A DNA stretch of 64,000 bases, from positions 529,343 through 593,342 of the forward strand of contig OY482850.1 in the NCBI GenBank assembly GCA_960531495.1, given 5' to 3'. The DNA is from Zeus faber. Taxonomy: Eukaryota > Chordata > Actinopteri > Zeiformes > Zeidae. The notes under the pieces were generated by a model. It searched no databases. It was not told the origin of the DNA and saw nothing but the letters and a program-made list of their open reading frames with translations. The translations under genes and the position numbers were made by a program. Every line of letters starts with the position of its first letter. Within the stretch, counting starts at the first letter, position 1. This document shows, piece by piece, positions 21,098 through 32,179 of the stretch.

Positions 21098-23560
21098 TAT
21101 AGATGGCTGTGGATCAGAAGGGACAAGCCGTGGATGAATGCAGGAAGGGCCAGCAACCCAACTTGCATCTTCTATGAAGAAGAACCCAATTTAGCTACGA
21201 AAAGTCCCAAGAAAACACACCCCCAGGGGAGCCCGAGGGGGGGGCAGAATGAGCACCCCAAACGGACAGACAATCAGGCAACGACCCATGCAACTGAAAC
21301 AACGACGACAACAACAGTGCTATGCATATGCGGCAAGAGCTGCAAAAACTTGCGGGGTCTGAAGATCCAGCTGGCCAAGATGTTGTGTTTGGTAGGCGAG
21401 CAGCTGGAGCAACGCACAAGGAGCAACCTTGGTGAGATGCAGGAGGAGACAGGCCAGGAGTCACCCCACAGTGCCCAGAACCTCCGAGTTCCCGAAGCTC
21501 TAGTACCATCCACAGCACAACAACACCAGCGAGTTAAGTGGCCCCCAGCCAGCCGCAAGAACGAGTTGTGCCAATTCGATGAGGACGTGGACAGTATCCT
21601 GGAAGCAACCTTGAAGGCGGAAGCAGATAGGAGACTTAAAGCAATGACGACCATAATCATCAGCCTCGGCACTGAGAGGTTTGGTACAGTGGAGAAGCGT
21701 GGTACCAAAGGCCAATACATCAAGATCCGCAGGGCAGAGAAGATTACGCAGCTGAGACAAGAACTGCGACTTCTGAAAAGGCAGTTCAAGGAGGCTAGCA
21801 AGGAGGAGAAGAGCGGGCTTGCAGAGCTCCGTAACATCCTCAGAAAGAGACTCATAACTCTCCGTATAGTAGACTGGCACAGGAGGCGTACCAGAGAAAC
21901 CACTGACTTTAACACCAAACAGCCCAGTTTGAAAGAATTTCAAGCTGTGGTCAAGGCTGCCAGGGCCAACTCAGCACCTGAACCCAGTGGAGTGCCTTAC
22001 CTGGTGTATAAGAGGTGCCCCAAGCTCACGTTCCGTCTTTGGAAGATCCTGAGGGTGATCTGGAGGAGGGGGAAGGTAGCCCAAGAATGGAGATTTGCAG
22101 AAGGAGTATAGGAAAAACACATAAAGAGTCTCGGGAAAACCTTCAACTGCTCCCTGAACGACGCTGCCTCCATCAGCGCAACCAACCAAGAACTAGAGGG
22201 ATGGCTGAAAACTGTTGACAGATCAGGACTCCCGCGGAATATCAAAGCCTGGATATACCAGCATGGCATCCTACCTAGGATTTGGCCTCTGCTGGTGTAT
22301 GAATTTCAACTATCAACTGTCTAGGGGTTTGAGAGGAGGATTAGCCGTCATCTCCGTAGGTGGTTGGGATTGCCAAGAGGCCTGAGCAGCATTGCCCTGT
22401 CCGGCAACAGTAATAAACTGACACTCCCCTGCAACAGTCTGAGTGAGGAGTTCAAGGTTGCCAGAGCTAGGGAGGTGTTGCAATACAGGGAGTTCAGGGA
22501 TCCAAAACTCAACCAGGCAGGCATTGAGGTGAGGACCAGAAGGAAGTGGCGGGCACTGGAAGCAGTGGACCAGGCGGAACCACATCTACGCCACAGAGCG
22601 CTGGTGGGATCTGTGGCTGTTAGCAGAGCAGGACTGGGCACCATACTAACCACCAACTACAGCAAGACAAAGGGGAAAGAGAGGGGGGACTTGGTCCAGA
22701 AGGAAGTGAGAGCTGGGGTCGAGGAGCTGTGTGCGAGCCAGATGGTGGAAATGAGGCAGCAGGGTGAATGGACCAGGTGGGAACAGGCAGTGGATCGCAA
22801 GATCACATGGTCTGAGTTATAGAAGGCTGAACCCTTCTGCATCAAGTTCCTCATTCAATCTGTGTACGATGTTCTGCCCAGCCCATCTAACCTCTTCTGT
22901 TGGGGCAAGGTAGGCTCACCATCATGTCCCTTGTGCCAAGGAAGAGGAACACTGGAGCACATCCTCAGCACTTGTCCTAAAGCTTTGGGAGAGGGCCAGT
23001 ACCGCTGGCGACATGACCAAGTGCTGAAGGCCATCGCTGAGTCCATTTGTAGCGCCATCGACCAGAGCAAGCGTCTCCCACCTTCAAGATGGGAAATCGC
23101 ATTCGTGAGAGCGGGAGAACATCCAAACCCGCGCCCAAAAGCTCAGGCAGGTCTTCTTGGGTCAGCTCACGACTGGCAAATGAGGGTGGACCTGGAAACC
23201 AAACTCAAAATCCCAGAAGCCATCGTAGAGACCACCCTTTACCCGGATATTGTGCTGTTCTCGGAAACATCCAAACAAGTGGTCATGCTGGAGCTCACAG
23301 TGCCTTGGGAGGAACGAATGGAAGAGGCCAAAGAAAGGAAGAGGGAGAAATATGCAGAGCTGGTGGAAAGGTGCTACAGACAGGGGTGGTGTGCAAAGTG
23401 TTTGCCCATCAAGGTGGGAGGCAGGGGCTTTGTGAGTAAGTCCTTGTGCAAAGCCTATAGCCTCCTGGGCATCACTGGTGTGTACAAAAGAAAGGCCATT
23501 GATAGAGCTTCAGAGGCAGCGGAGAAAGCCTCTAGATGGCTGTGAACCAGAAGGGACAAG
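21098..23560 (+). mobile_element. R2-superfamily LINE lacking its RT core
   Basis: A first frame (21134-22111) has an N-terminal cysteine cluster (CICGKSCKNL), a basic middle part and the family segment PSGVPYLVYKRCPKL that leads into the RT. The next sequence (22115-23545, with stops near 22109, 22322 and 22820) matches the part after the RT: SLGKTFNCSL, KAWIYQHGILPR, RRWLGLP, a CCHC motif (CPLCQGRGTLEHILSTC) and a restriction-like endonuclease with YPDIVLFSE and LELTVPWEERMEEA. The RT palm with its catalytic Asp pair is absent; the join is near 22100. Such elements use a restriction-like endonuclease and are usually site-specific. Sequence matching the 3' end of the element occurs also at the 5' border (21098-21127). 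Confidence 0.82.
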
Positions 23561-23715
23561 CCATGAATGAATGCTTCTTGGACACAGGCCAGGGACTGAT
23601 CACTCCCGGTCGGGTTGCCTGGGTGAGGGTGTCTGAAGTTGAAAGACCCGAAACACCCTATGATCCCAGGTACTATCACTGAGGATGTGTCCAAGTGCAT
23701 CATGAGATGTATTTT

Positions 23716-24460
23716 ACTATCAAATCCACCACCATCTGTCCTTCCATATTCCTCTCCTTGACACTGGGTTCAGGTGCTGAGTTGGCCCTGGCAGCCTTGA
23801 CCACAGCTTGAAATTCTTTCAAACTGGGCTGTTTGGTGTTAAAGTCAGTGGTTTCTCTGGTACGCCTCCTGTGCCAGTCTACTATACGGAGAGTTATGAG
23901 TCTCTTTCTGAGGATGTTACGGAGCTCTGCAAGCCCGCTCTTCTCCTCCTTGCTAGCCTCCTTGAACTGCCTTTTCAGAAGTCGCAGTTCTTGTCTCAGC
24001 TGCGTAATCTTCTCTGCCCTGCGGATCTTGATGTATTGGCCTTTGGTACCACGCTTCTCCACTGTACCAAACCTCTCAGTGCCGAGGCTGATGATTATGG
24101 TCGTCATTGCTTTAAGTCTCCTATCTGCTTCCGCCTTCAAGGTTGCTTCCAGGATACTGTCCACGTCCTCATCGAATTGGCACAACTCGTTCTTGCGGCT
24201 GGCTGGGGGCCACTTAACTCGCTGGTGTTGTTGTGCTGTGGATGGTACTAGAGCTTCGGGAACTCGGACACTGGGCACTGTGGGGTGACTCCTGGCCTGT
24301 CTCCTCCTGCATCTCACCAAGGTTGCTCTCCTTGACTCCTCTCCATACCTACCCACCTTCTCGTCACCTATGTCTCTAATCCCTTCGCCAACATGCCCAT
24401 TGAGATCTGGTTCAACGACCACTCTCTCTCCCTTGGGGACGCTCTCCACCACTACATCCG
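23716..24460 (-). mobile_element. RTE LINE fragment carrying an R2-like insert
   Basis: The outer parts (23716-23762 and 24326-24460) match the endonuclease region of the RTE LINE at 47215-47375, on the same strand and in order. An R2-like piece (23763-24325) splits it, bordered by CTCTCCTTGAC on both sides (23752-23762 and 24326-24336). The fragment ends where the L2-like LINE begins. Confidence 0.78.
23763..24325 (-). mobile_element. Inverted near-identical copy of R2-like segment
   Basis: The reverse complement of about 21424-21988. A 147-codon frame is identical in both places (minus 21500-21943, plus 23808-24251), and only a small substitution/indel near 24268 distinguishes them. The copy lacks both element ends. 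The 11-bp direct repeat at its borders indicates insertion and not simple inversion. Confidence 0.85.
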
Positions 24461-27002
24461 TGGCGATAGGTGGCGCCGCCCCTTGCGGTCGCCTGCACCG
24501 GCGCTCCGGTTGACTCTTGCACTTTTTAGTATTTTTTTCCATTTTTTATTATAATGTCGTCAAAAAAGCATCGGCAGTTACCTCATACGACCACGATGCA
24601 CTCATTGATATAAAAATTTCCCTAAACGAACAACTTTGGGACTTTTTATCCGTGGAAGNNNNNNNNNNNNNNNNNNNNNNNNNNNNNNNNNNNNNNNNNN
24701 NNNNNNNNNNNNNNNNNNNNNNNNNNNNNNNNNNNNNNNNNNNNNNNNNNNNNNNNNNNNNNNNNNNNNNNNNNNNNNNNNNNNNNNNNNNNNNNNNNNN
24801 NNNNNNNNNNNNNNNNNNNNNNNNNNNNNNNNNNNNNNNNNNNNNNNNNNNNNNNNNNAGGCGGCATTTGGGTCGGAATGAGGACGCGACCTTACCGTCC
24901 ACCTCTGCCAAGCATCCTTCTTGCCAACGTCCAGTCCCTGGAGAACAAGATGGATGAACTTCGAGCGAGGATTAAATTCCAGTGAGACACGAGGAACTGT
25001 TGCCTCCTCTGTCTGACGGAGACATGGTTGAACCCACTGGTGCCGGATGAAGCCATACGTCCAGCCGAGTCCTTCTCCGTGTTCCGCGGTGACAGAACAG
25101 GGGAGTCGGGGAAATCCAAACGTGGAGGCGTCTGCCTAATGGTAAACAACTGCTGGTGTAACGCCAACAACACCAAATTCCTCTCCCACTCCTGCTCGCC
25201 CAACCTGGAATAGCTGACCATCCTATGCTGTCCATTTGATCTCCCCCGGGAATTTAGCACGGTCATTATTACAGCCATTTATATCCCACCACAAGCGGAC
25301 ACCGACGCAGCTCTGTCGGTCCTGTACGATGTGTTGTGCGGTATCAGAACAGACTTCCCGACGCGTCTGTGGTGGTGATTGGGGACTTTAACAGGGCCAA
25401 CCTTAAAAAAGTTCTGCGTAATTTCCACCAACACATCACGTGTGCCACCAGGGGAGATAGAACTTTGGACCATTGTTAAACACCTTACAAGAACGGATAA
25501 AAGACCGTCTTGCTACCTATTTTCGGGAAATCAGATCACGCCACGATCTCGTTGGTTCCTGTTTACAGGCCTCTGATCGCGCGAGAACTGGTGGTAACGA
25601 GGGAAGTGAAGCGGTGGACGGACCAATCGGAGGCTGCGCTTCAGGACGCTCTGACTGACGTAGAATGGGACATGTTCCAATCAAGTTCAAGTGACGTCAG
25701 CGAGTTTACGGAGGTTGTAGTAAGTTTCTGAACTACCCTAGCAGACAACATCGTTCCCACGGTGAAACTTCGGAGCTTTCCAAACCAGAAACCGTGGGGA
25801 AATCCATCCGCTGCGCTCTGAATGCTCGCACGGCCGCTTACAACGATGGTCTTATATCCGGAAATATGGACAAAGCGGCGTCGTACAATCTGCGGAGGGC
25901 GGTGAAGGACGCTAAACGGACGTACAGAGAGACAGTGGAGCTACAGATGGAGCGGGAGGACACAAGACGCTTGTGGCAGGGGCTGTGGACTATTACGAAT
26001 TACAACAGCAGCTCCTCCCCAGCCACGAGTGTGGACTCCTCCCTAGCCGACCAACTGAACTCCTTTTATGCGCGGTTCGAGTCTGGCAACAGCACCGCTA
26101 GCTCGCCGGCTAATTGGAGTTACACCGCTGGGGATGAGCACGCACTCTCAGTGTCCGTGAACGAGGTCAGGAGGGCTCTGATGCGTGTGAACACCAGGAA
26201 AGCTGCGGGCCCAGATGGCATATCTGGGCGAGTACTGAAGACCTGTGCTAACCAGCTAGCTCCGGTGTTCACTACAATATTCAACATCTCCCTGGCTGAA
26301 TCAGTTGTCCCGTCCTGCTTCAAGAGGTCCACCGTCATTCCTGTCCCGAAGATCACCTCTCCTGCCTGCCTGAATGACTACGGTCCGGTGGCCCTCACCT
26401 CGGTGGCCATGAAGTGTTTCGAGAGGCTGATTAAGGATTATATCTGCGCCTCCCTCCCCCGCACCTTGGACCCGTTGCAGTTTGCGTACCGGCAGAACAG
26501 ATCCACGGATGACGCAGTCTCCCAGGTACTGCACACCACGCTCACGCATCTGGATGGCCAGAAGGGGGCCTATGTGAGAATGCTGTTCATTGATTATAGT
26601 TCAGCTTTCAACACCATAGTCCCCACCAGACTGGCTGTCAAGCTGAAGGAGCTCGGACTGAATGCTCCGCTGTGTGCCTGGATCCTGGACTTCCTTACAG
26701 CCCGCCCCCAGGTGGTCAGGGTGGGGAAGCACATGTCAAGCTCCCTCACCCTGAATACAGGATCCCCCCAGGGTTGCGTCCTCAGCCCCCTACTGTACTC
26801 CCTGTACACACATGACTGTGTGGCAAGGTCCAGCTCCAACACCATCATAAAGTTTTCTGACGACACCGTTGTCGTGGGCCTGATCACTGACTGCGACGAG
26901 AAGGCCTACCGCGAGGAGGTGGCTCACCTGTCACTCTGGTGCCAGGACAACAGCCTCCACCTGAACATCAGCAAAACTAAGAAGCCTGGAGCCCGGAACC
27001 CG
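24461..27002 (+). mobile_element. L2-like LINE with assembly gap
   Basis: The 5' end (GGCGCCGCCCC, GCGGTCGCCTGC) precedes a 200-N gap. A degraded endonuclease follows (about 24870-25580; ILLANVQSLENKMDEL, LTETWLNPLV, stops at several places). A long frame (25794-27014) covers the linker and [49 protein letters not shown] and catalytic KFSDDTVV. Homology stops abruptly after NISKTKK near 26982, so the RT C-terminus and 3' tail are missing. This is a different subfamily from the LINE at 5881-9040. Confidence 0.88.
24659..24858. other. Assembly gap (200 N)
   Basis: Exactly 200 N, a typical placeholder of unknown true length. Open frames drawn through it are meaningless. Confidence 0.98.
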
Positions 27003-28370
27003 GTGGACAGATAAAGCATTGCAACTGATTTTCCACGAATGCAGCCTGGGGGCATTCCCAGGCGCCAGCGCGAAATTACGTCATCAAGGGTGATATTACA
27101 GGCAAGATCCAAGCAAGGACCAGACGGGATCGCTTCATGGGTCATCCACGCCCAATAAAGGATCTGGCTGGGCTCTGTCATGTTCCAGCTGCCCTCTCCA
27201 AGTGGCTCCTACTTTAACTGCAGCACTGAGCTTCCTGTAAAACATTCTTGGTAATCGAAAAAAAGTTAACGTTTTTGGTAGATTTCAGGGCAGGGTATTC
27301 TGTGATATGACTGTCTGAATTGACACCTGTCCCGGTCCTGAACGGCAAACTATTTGCAACATCGGGGCCGGAGGAGTCTTTCACCATCCCCGTTCTCGTG
27401 AAGGAAAAAAGAAAATAGAGGCTGAGATGGCATAGCACCCCTTTTTGACTCACTGATGGAAAGAGGAATTGTGATAGCATGCCCTAATTCCTGATGTAAC
27501 ACACCCATACTCCACTCCGCAAGGCGGATGGGGTGAATTGGCGACCTAAGGGGGGTAAATGAGGCTGTTCATTGCCACGCCCCGGTGGACCCTAATCTCA
27601 CGTTCCCCAGCGACACGAAAGACTCTGGGAAGAGAGTTGTTCTGCAGACCAGCTCTGCTTTTGTTACTTTGTAATAACAGTCTACCGGAGAGCTCAACTC
27701 TACCTCAACTGCTGCCTTTTTGATAAAGAATCGAAGACTCATTCTCCACTAAATCGTTTGGCATCACAAACAGGATTGGAAAGAATGGTCTGAAGAGCTG
27801 CTGAACCCGAGGAGGCTCTGGACCGGACAACACAAAAAGAGCGAGTGGCCACGCCAAACAGAGGTAACCAAAGTTCTTACTATTAGCTTGTGTGGTTTGT
27901 GCCGACCAACCCCAAAGGCTGAGCAGTAAGTAGTACTCTCCAAATAACAATCAAAAACTATAGGGAATAAGCAGCAAATGTGGTTGGGTTACAGGAAGTA
28001 GGAAAAGCATGCGTTAATATGTGTTAAAAGCCTGTGTAAAATTAGGGGCAGTATCCATTGGTGAAAGGAACGCTAAAAATAGAAGGGAATGTGGATATAA
28101 CAGAGAGAGAGAGAAGGCAAAGCAGCCCGAGACAGGGAGAAAGGAGGGGAACAAACCCCCACTTGGATTGCTATAGGGAACTAATGGAAGCACAAAACAA
28201 TTGGTAGAGCATGAAAACAGCAGGAGTCTAGGAAATAGGAGAAAAATAAGACCCCCTCAGAGGTGCAGCAATTATCCAATAGTGATAAAGGGACACCAGG
28301 CACAATATATTCCATGGGGAACACAGGAACTGTAGGGTCTAGTAGCGAGACAATCTAATATAAATGAAAG
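27003..28370 (+). other. Possible ERV leader/5' LTR region, uncertain
   Basis: No coding motif. Sequence near 27492-27770 has an LTR-like look (short inverted ends TGATG and CATCA, TTGTAATAACA, a purine-rich stretch), and TGGCATCACAAACAGGAT at about 27761-27778 resembles a primer binding site. A matching second LTR was not found, so this is a guess based on the gag-like sequence that follows. Confidence 0.35.
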
Positions 28371-28389
28371 AAAGAAGAAACAGTCTTTA

Positions 28390-28803
28390 ATCGTCACACG
28401 ACACTCCACAACACATGCTTGCACACACACACACATGCACATGCTTGATGGTGGCCGGTGAAATGGCTCCTCTGCTTTTGACCCATCCTGGCTTGTCCTT
28501 CCTCCGGGGGCACAGCCAGGAGCAGTGGGCAGCATACGTGGACGCGCCCGGGGACCAGGTGATAAGTGTCCATCGCTGGTCAGACGATGATGGGTGCATG
28601 TTTTTGGTGGGGGTCCTTACTGACGTGAGGTGGAGGAAACCCCCATGTGAACACGGGGAGAACATGCAAACTCCACACAGAAAGGCTCCTGTTTTTGGAA
28701 GATAACCCGCCGGAGCACGGTGCCAACAGCGCCCCAGGTGGGAATCGAACCCAGGACCTTCTTGCTGTGAGGCAGCAGTGCAATGCACTGCGCCACCGTG
28801 CAA
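28390..28803 (-). mobile_element. tRNA-derived SINE, second family, copy 1
   Basis: On the minus strand the head reads CACGGTGGCGCAGTGC with a B-box GGTTCGATTCC, followed by a body with GTTTGCATGTTCTCCCCGTG, a repeat widely seen in fish genomes. It interrupts the presumed ERV leader/gag region. A second copy is at 29640-30051. Confidence 0.75.
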
Positions 28804-28859
28804 CTGTGTAAAGGGAGGGAGCTAGCAAGTGGATCAGGATATTTGAAGAACTGACAATG

Positions 28860-29600
28860 GGAAAAGTATTAGTAGTAGGGGACTGGGAGTACTGGGGACG
28901 ATCAAAATGGAAAGCATACTGGAAAGTAGAGGCCTAGGCATGGTGATAAAGACAGGTGATGGAGATGGCATCACGTTTAAACCACACAGACAGGACATAT
29001 GGTGGGGACTCAGGGAGAAATACCCGACCCGGATAGATCCAAAAGGACTAAAAGAGCAAATGCTGGGGCACTCTGAGAATCCTGCTTCCTACATCCAACA
29101 CCAAGTCAAAACGTGGCAGATGGAGACAGAAAAAGACCCAGGAACTCAATGATTGAGACCCTGCCGGGACCACCGAAAACCAAATTGGATGATGTGGTAG
29201 GATCGACAACATCCAGGAGCCATAAGGAATACTGTGACTATGTCATTCATTCATGTAGACAAATACCGGCAGAATGAAAACAAACTGGCAGAGCAAGGCA
29301 AAGAAATACAAAGAAAACTAACTGAACTTCAGTTGGAAGAAATAACTAAGAAAAAAGAAAAGAAAAAGAATAAGCAAGGAAAAAGGTACAAGGCGTGGCG
29401 ACTGCTGCCAAAACAGGCACCATAGCACCAGCCACTCAACCTGGTCTGTACCACTGCAGCAACCACAGGGCCAAGCGCCTCCTACAAATCCTATAGTCAA
29501 CATATATACATACTCAACATGCAAGGCAAGAGGTCCACAAGGGGGGTGTTGGGGATGTCACGAACCAGGACACGCCCATATACAGTGCCCTAACAATGCT
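28860..29600 (+). pseudogene. Endogenous retrovirus gag remnant
   Basis: The frame at 28907-29152 resembles the C-terminal part of a retroviral capsid (LKEQMLGHSENPASYI, VKTWQMETEKDP). It is followed by a Lys/Glu-rich coiled stretch (29234-29400) and a zinc knuckle CWGCHEPGHAHIQC (CX2CX4HX4C, about 29551-29592). The order capsid, linker, zinc knuckle is that of Gag. Frames are broken by stops and shifts. Its pol counterpart is probably at 36330-37600. Confidence 0.7.
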
Positions 29601-29639
29601 TGGTTTTCCAGTTCGGGGGTTCCAAGACAATGAAGAAAC

Positions 29640-30051
29640 AGTCACACAACAGTTATCACACAACACACCACAACAACAACAACACATGCTTGCACACACA
29701 CACGGCCAGTGAAATGGTTCCTCTGCCTTTAACCCATCCTGGCTTGTCCTTCCTCCGGGGCCACAGTCAGGAGCAGTGGGCAGCATAAGGTGATAAGTGT
29801 CAATCGCTGGTCAGACGATGATGTGTGCATGTTTTTGAGGGGGGTCCTTACTGACGTGAGGTGGAGGAAACCCCAAGTGAGCACGGGGAGAACATAAAAC
29901 TCCACACAGAAAGGCTCCTATTTGGGAGATAACCCGCCGGAGCACGGTGCCAACAGCGCCCCAGACGGGAATCAAACCCAGGACCTTCTTGCTGTGTGGC
30001 AGCAGTGCAATGCACTGCGCCACCGTGCCACGCACTGTGCCACCGTGCCAC
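29640..30051 (-). mobile_element. tRNA-derived SINE, second family, copy 2
   Basis: Closely similar to 28390-28803 with some deletions. The tRNA-like head is partly duplicated at the right end (GCCACCGTGCCA occurs twice, 30019-30051). It lies right after the zinc-knuckle sequence. Confidence 0.72.
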
Positions 30052-30189
30052 AAAGGACAGGAATAGGGAGCGTGGCAACAGTCTCGGGGAAGGGCCACCC
30101 AGGGCCTTGCAAATCCCTGGCCAGGACAGGGATACTAGGGGTGCCCAGAGATTCCAAAAGGGGAGGGTCAGCTAGTAGCAGTAAGTAAG

Positions 30190-31707
30190 CAGGTAAAAAA
30201 TAGAGGTTCTTCTGACTCAACTCCCGGTCTGAGAGGAGGCTGGCGTTTATGTCGATGATTTCCTCCTCCCTCGATACTTGGATTATCCCCCACTGGATTG
30301 ATGTTTGGCATGCTACCTGGACTGTCCGTGACTTCTCTCCTACTCCTCTCATTACACTGCAGGCTGTGGCTGTCCGAGGCTCAGCTTCTCATTCTCGGCT
30401 CATAGCTTGCTGGCTATCTGCTGCTGTCGATATGGTGCTCAAATACTCCATTCTTCTGACTTTGTCATGTTCAGCTGCGCCTATCTGTCTGGATGTTATT
30501 AAATCACTCAGACTCTTACAACGCCCCCTCTATATACACAGAGCATCCCGACACAAGTTTATTCGCTCAGATTCCACTGGCGCTATTCCTGTAATATCAT
30601 CCTCTGCGCACTTCCATGTTGCACGTCGACGTCATCACAACGGGCATCACATGCAAACCAGCTGTCTGAAGCCCTTGGTCTGTGCTGACGGTGTCGCTCC
30701 TCCCATCCTGCCTGACTCCTCTACAGCTTCCTTCATGCTGCTCAACACCCACTCCTTAAATAATAAAGAACTACTTATCCATGATATTATCACTGACAGA
30801 AAGCTTAATTTTCTATGTCTAACTGAGACATGACCAAATCAGCAGGACTTTGTAATACTCAACCAAGCCACCCCCTCAGGATATGTGTACCTTCAGAAAT
30901 CCCCGCTCCGTATGCCGTGGCGGTGGGCTGGCTGTCATCCACCGAGCTGACATCCAGGTCAAGGAAATCTCCACGTACCGAATATAACATCTTTTGAATG
31001 TCTTAGATTTTCACTCTCTGGGTCTCCTCAAATCCAGATTGTCCTCATATACAACCCCCGCAATTCCTCCACCACCTTCATGTCTGAGCTTACAGAGCTA
31101 TTGTCTTCTGTCTGCTCCAAGTCTCCATCTACCCTCCTGCTGGGAGACTTCAATATCCACGTGAGGTCCTCCAGTTGCAGCTTTGCTGCTGAATTCCTGT
31201 CACTATTGGACTGTTATAACATCATGGAGCATGTCCAAGCCCCCCCCCCCATACCCCCCTCTGCATCTCGTATCTCATCTCCTCCTCCTCAAATACAAAT
31301 CCCTTTACGCACTTGCACCCAATACTTGTCAGACCTCCTCCACCAGCACAGTCCATCCCGGAACTTGTGGTCCTCAGACGTGTGTGCTGTCCGTCCCCCA
31401 TACCAGACTACAAACTTTCGGGGACAGAGCTTTCAGCATGGCAGCCCCCACCCTCTGGAACTCTCTCCCTCCCGTAATCCGTAACGCCCTGACCCTGTAC
31501 ACTTTCAAAACAACCCTCAAGCCCCACCTTTTCACCACGGTCTTTCCCCAATAGTTAGTTAGTTTAGCTATCCCTGTGTTTTGATTTGTTTCTCTCTCCC
31601 TTAATCTGCCCCCCCCCCCCCCCCGCTTCCCTTGCACCTCTCCTGTAAAGTGACCCTGGGTTTTTTGAAAGGCTTGATATAAAAGTTATTATTTGTATTA
31701 TTATTAC
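30190..31707 (+). mobile_element. LINE with EN joined to RT C-terminus (core deleted)
   Basis: The first part carries an N-terminal region and endonuclease motifs (LNTHSLNNKELLIHDII, LCLTET, LLGDFNIHV). After a C-rich join near 31235-31260 the sequence jumps to the RT C-terminal part (YKSLYALAP, YLSDLLHQHSPSRNLW, GDRAFSMAAPTLWNSLPP). The RT catalytic region is absent. The 3' end (GAAAGGCTTGATATAAAAG then TTATTATT) is the common tail of a fish L2/CR1-type LINE. It is inserted in the ERV remnant. Confidence 0.75.
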
Positions 31708-32179
31708 TCACCACATGGAGATGTACATGGAAATGCTGCAAGCTAAACATCAAAAAGTACCCGGAGACAGGAGCTCACATTTGGTATCTTTAATAGAAAC
31801 GGTGTAAAACTGTGGAACAGTCCAGAAATATAAAGATTAAGCATTAGTTTCTATGCAGATGTAAATAGCCTGTTAATACGTTGATATAGCTCCGACACTG
31901 TATGCAAACACAAATAACATAAATTAACTCACAGATTGTACTTTCTCAAGGGCAATGAGGAGGCGGATGGAAGAGATGTCAGTCCGAGTCTGAGATGTGA
32001 TCAGATTGACTGCGTGTTTTTGTGTCTGGCTATCTTGTGTGTGTCCCGATGTCCTAATCCCATTGCAATGCTATGATGTCACAGCACAATCTGGAGAGCG
32101 GGACACTGCCCGCCTGGGAGCCGAAAACTCCCTGCCTGGCATCTGTCATCTATCATCCTTGCGGAGTTGTGCTTAACAA

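Noticed and set aside
21274-21943. Long minus-strand frames (214 and 147 codons) within the R2-like element
   Set aside because: Shadows of the plus-strand R2-like frame; the same shadow appears at 23808-24251 because that segment is an inverted copy.
24517-24957. Long frames through the N gap
   Set aside because: They are open only because N was translated as unknown residues.
28390-30051. Possible tandem duplication
   Set aside because: The two copies are better explained as two insertions of a widespread tRNA-derived SINE.
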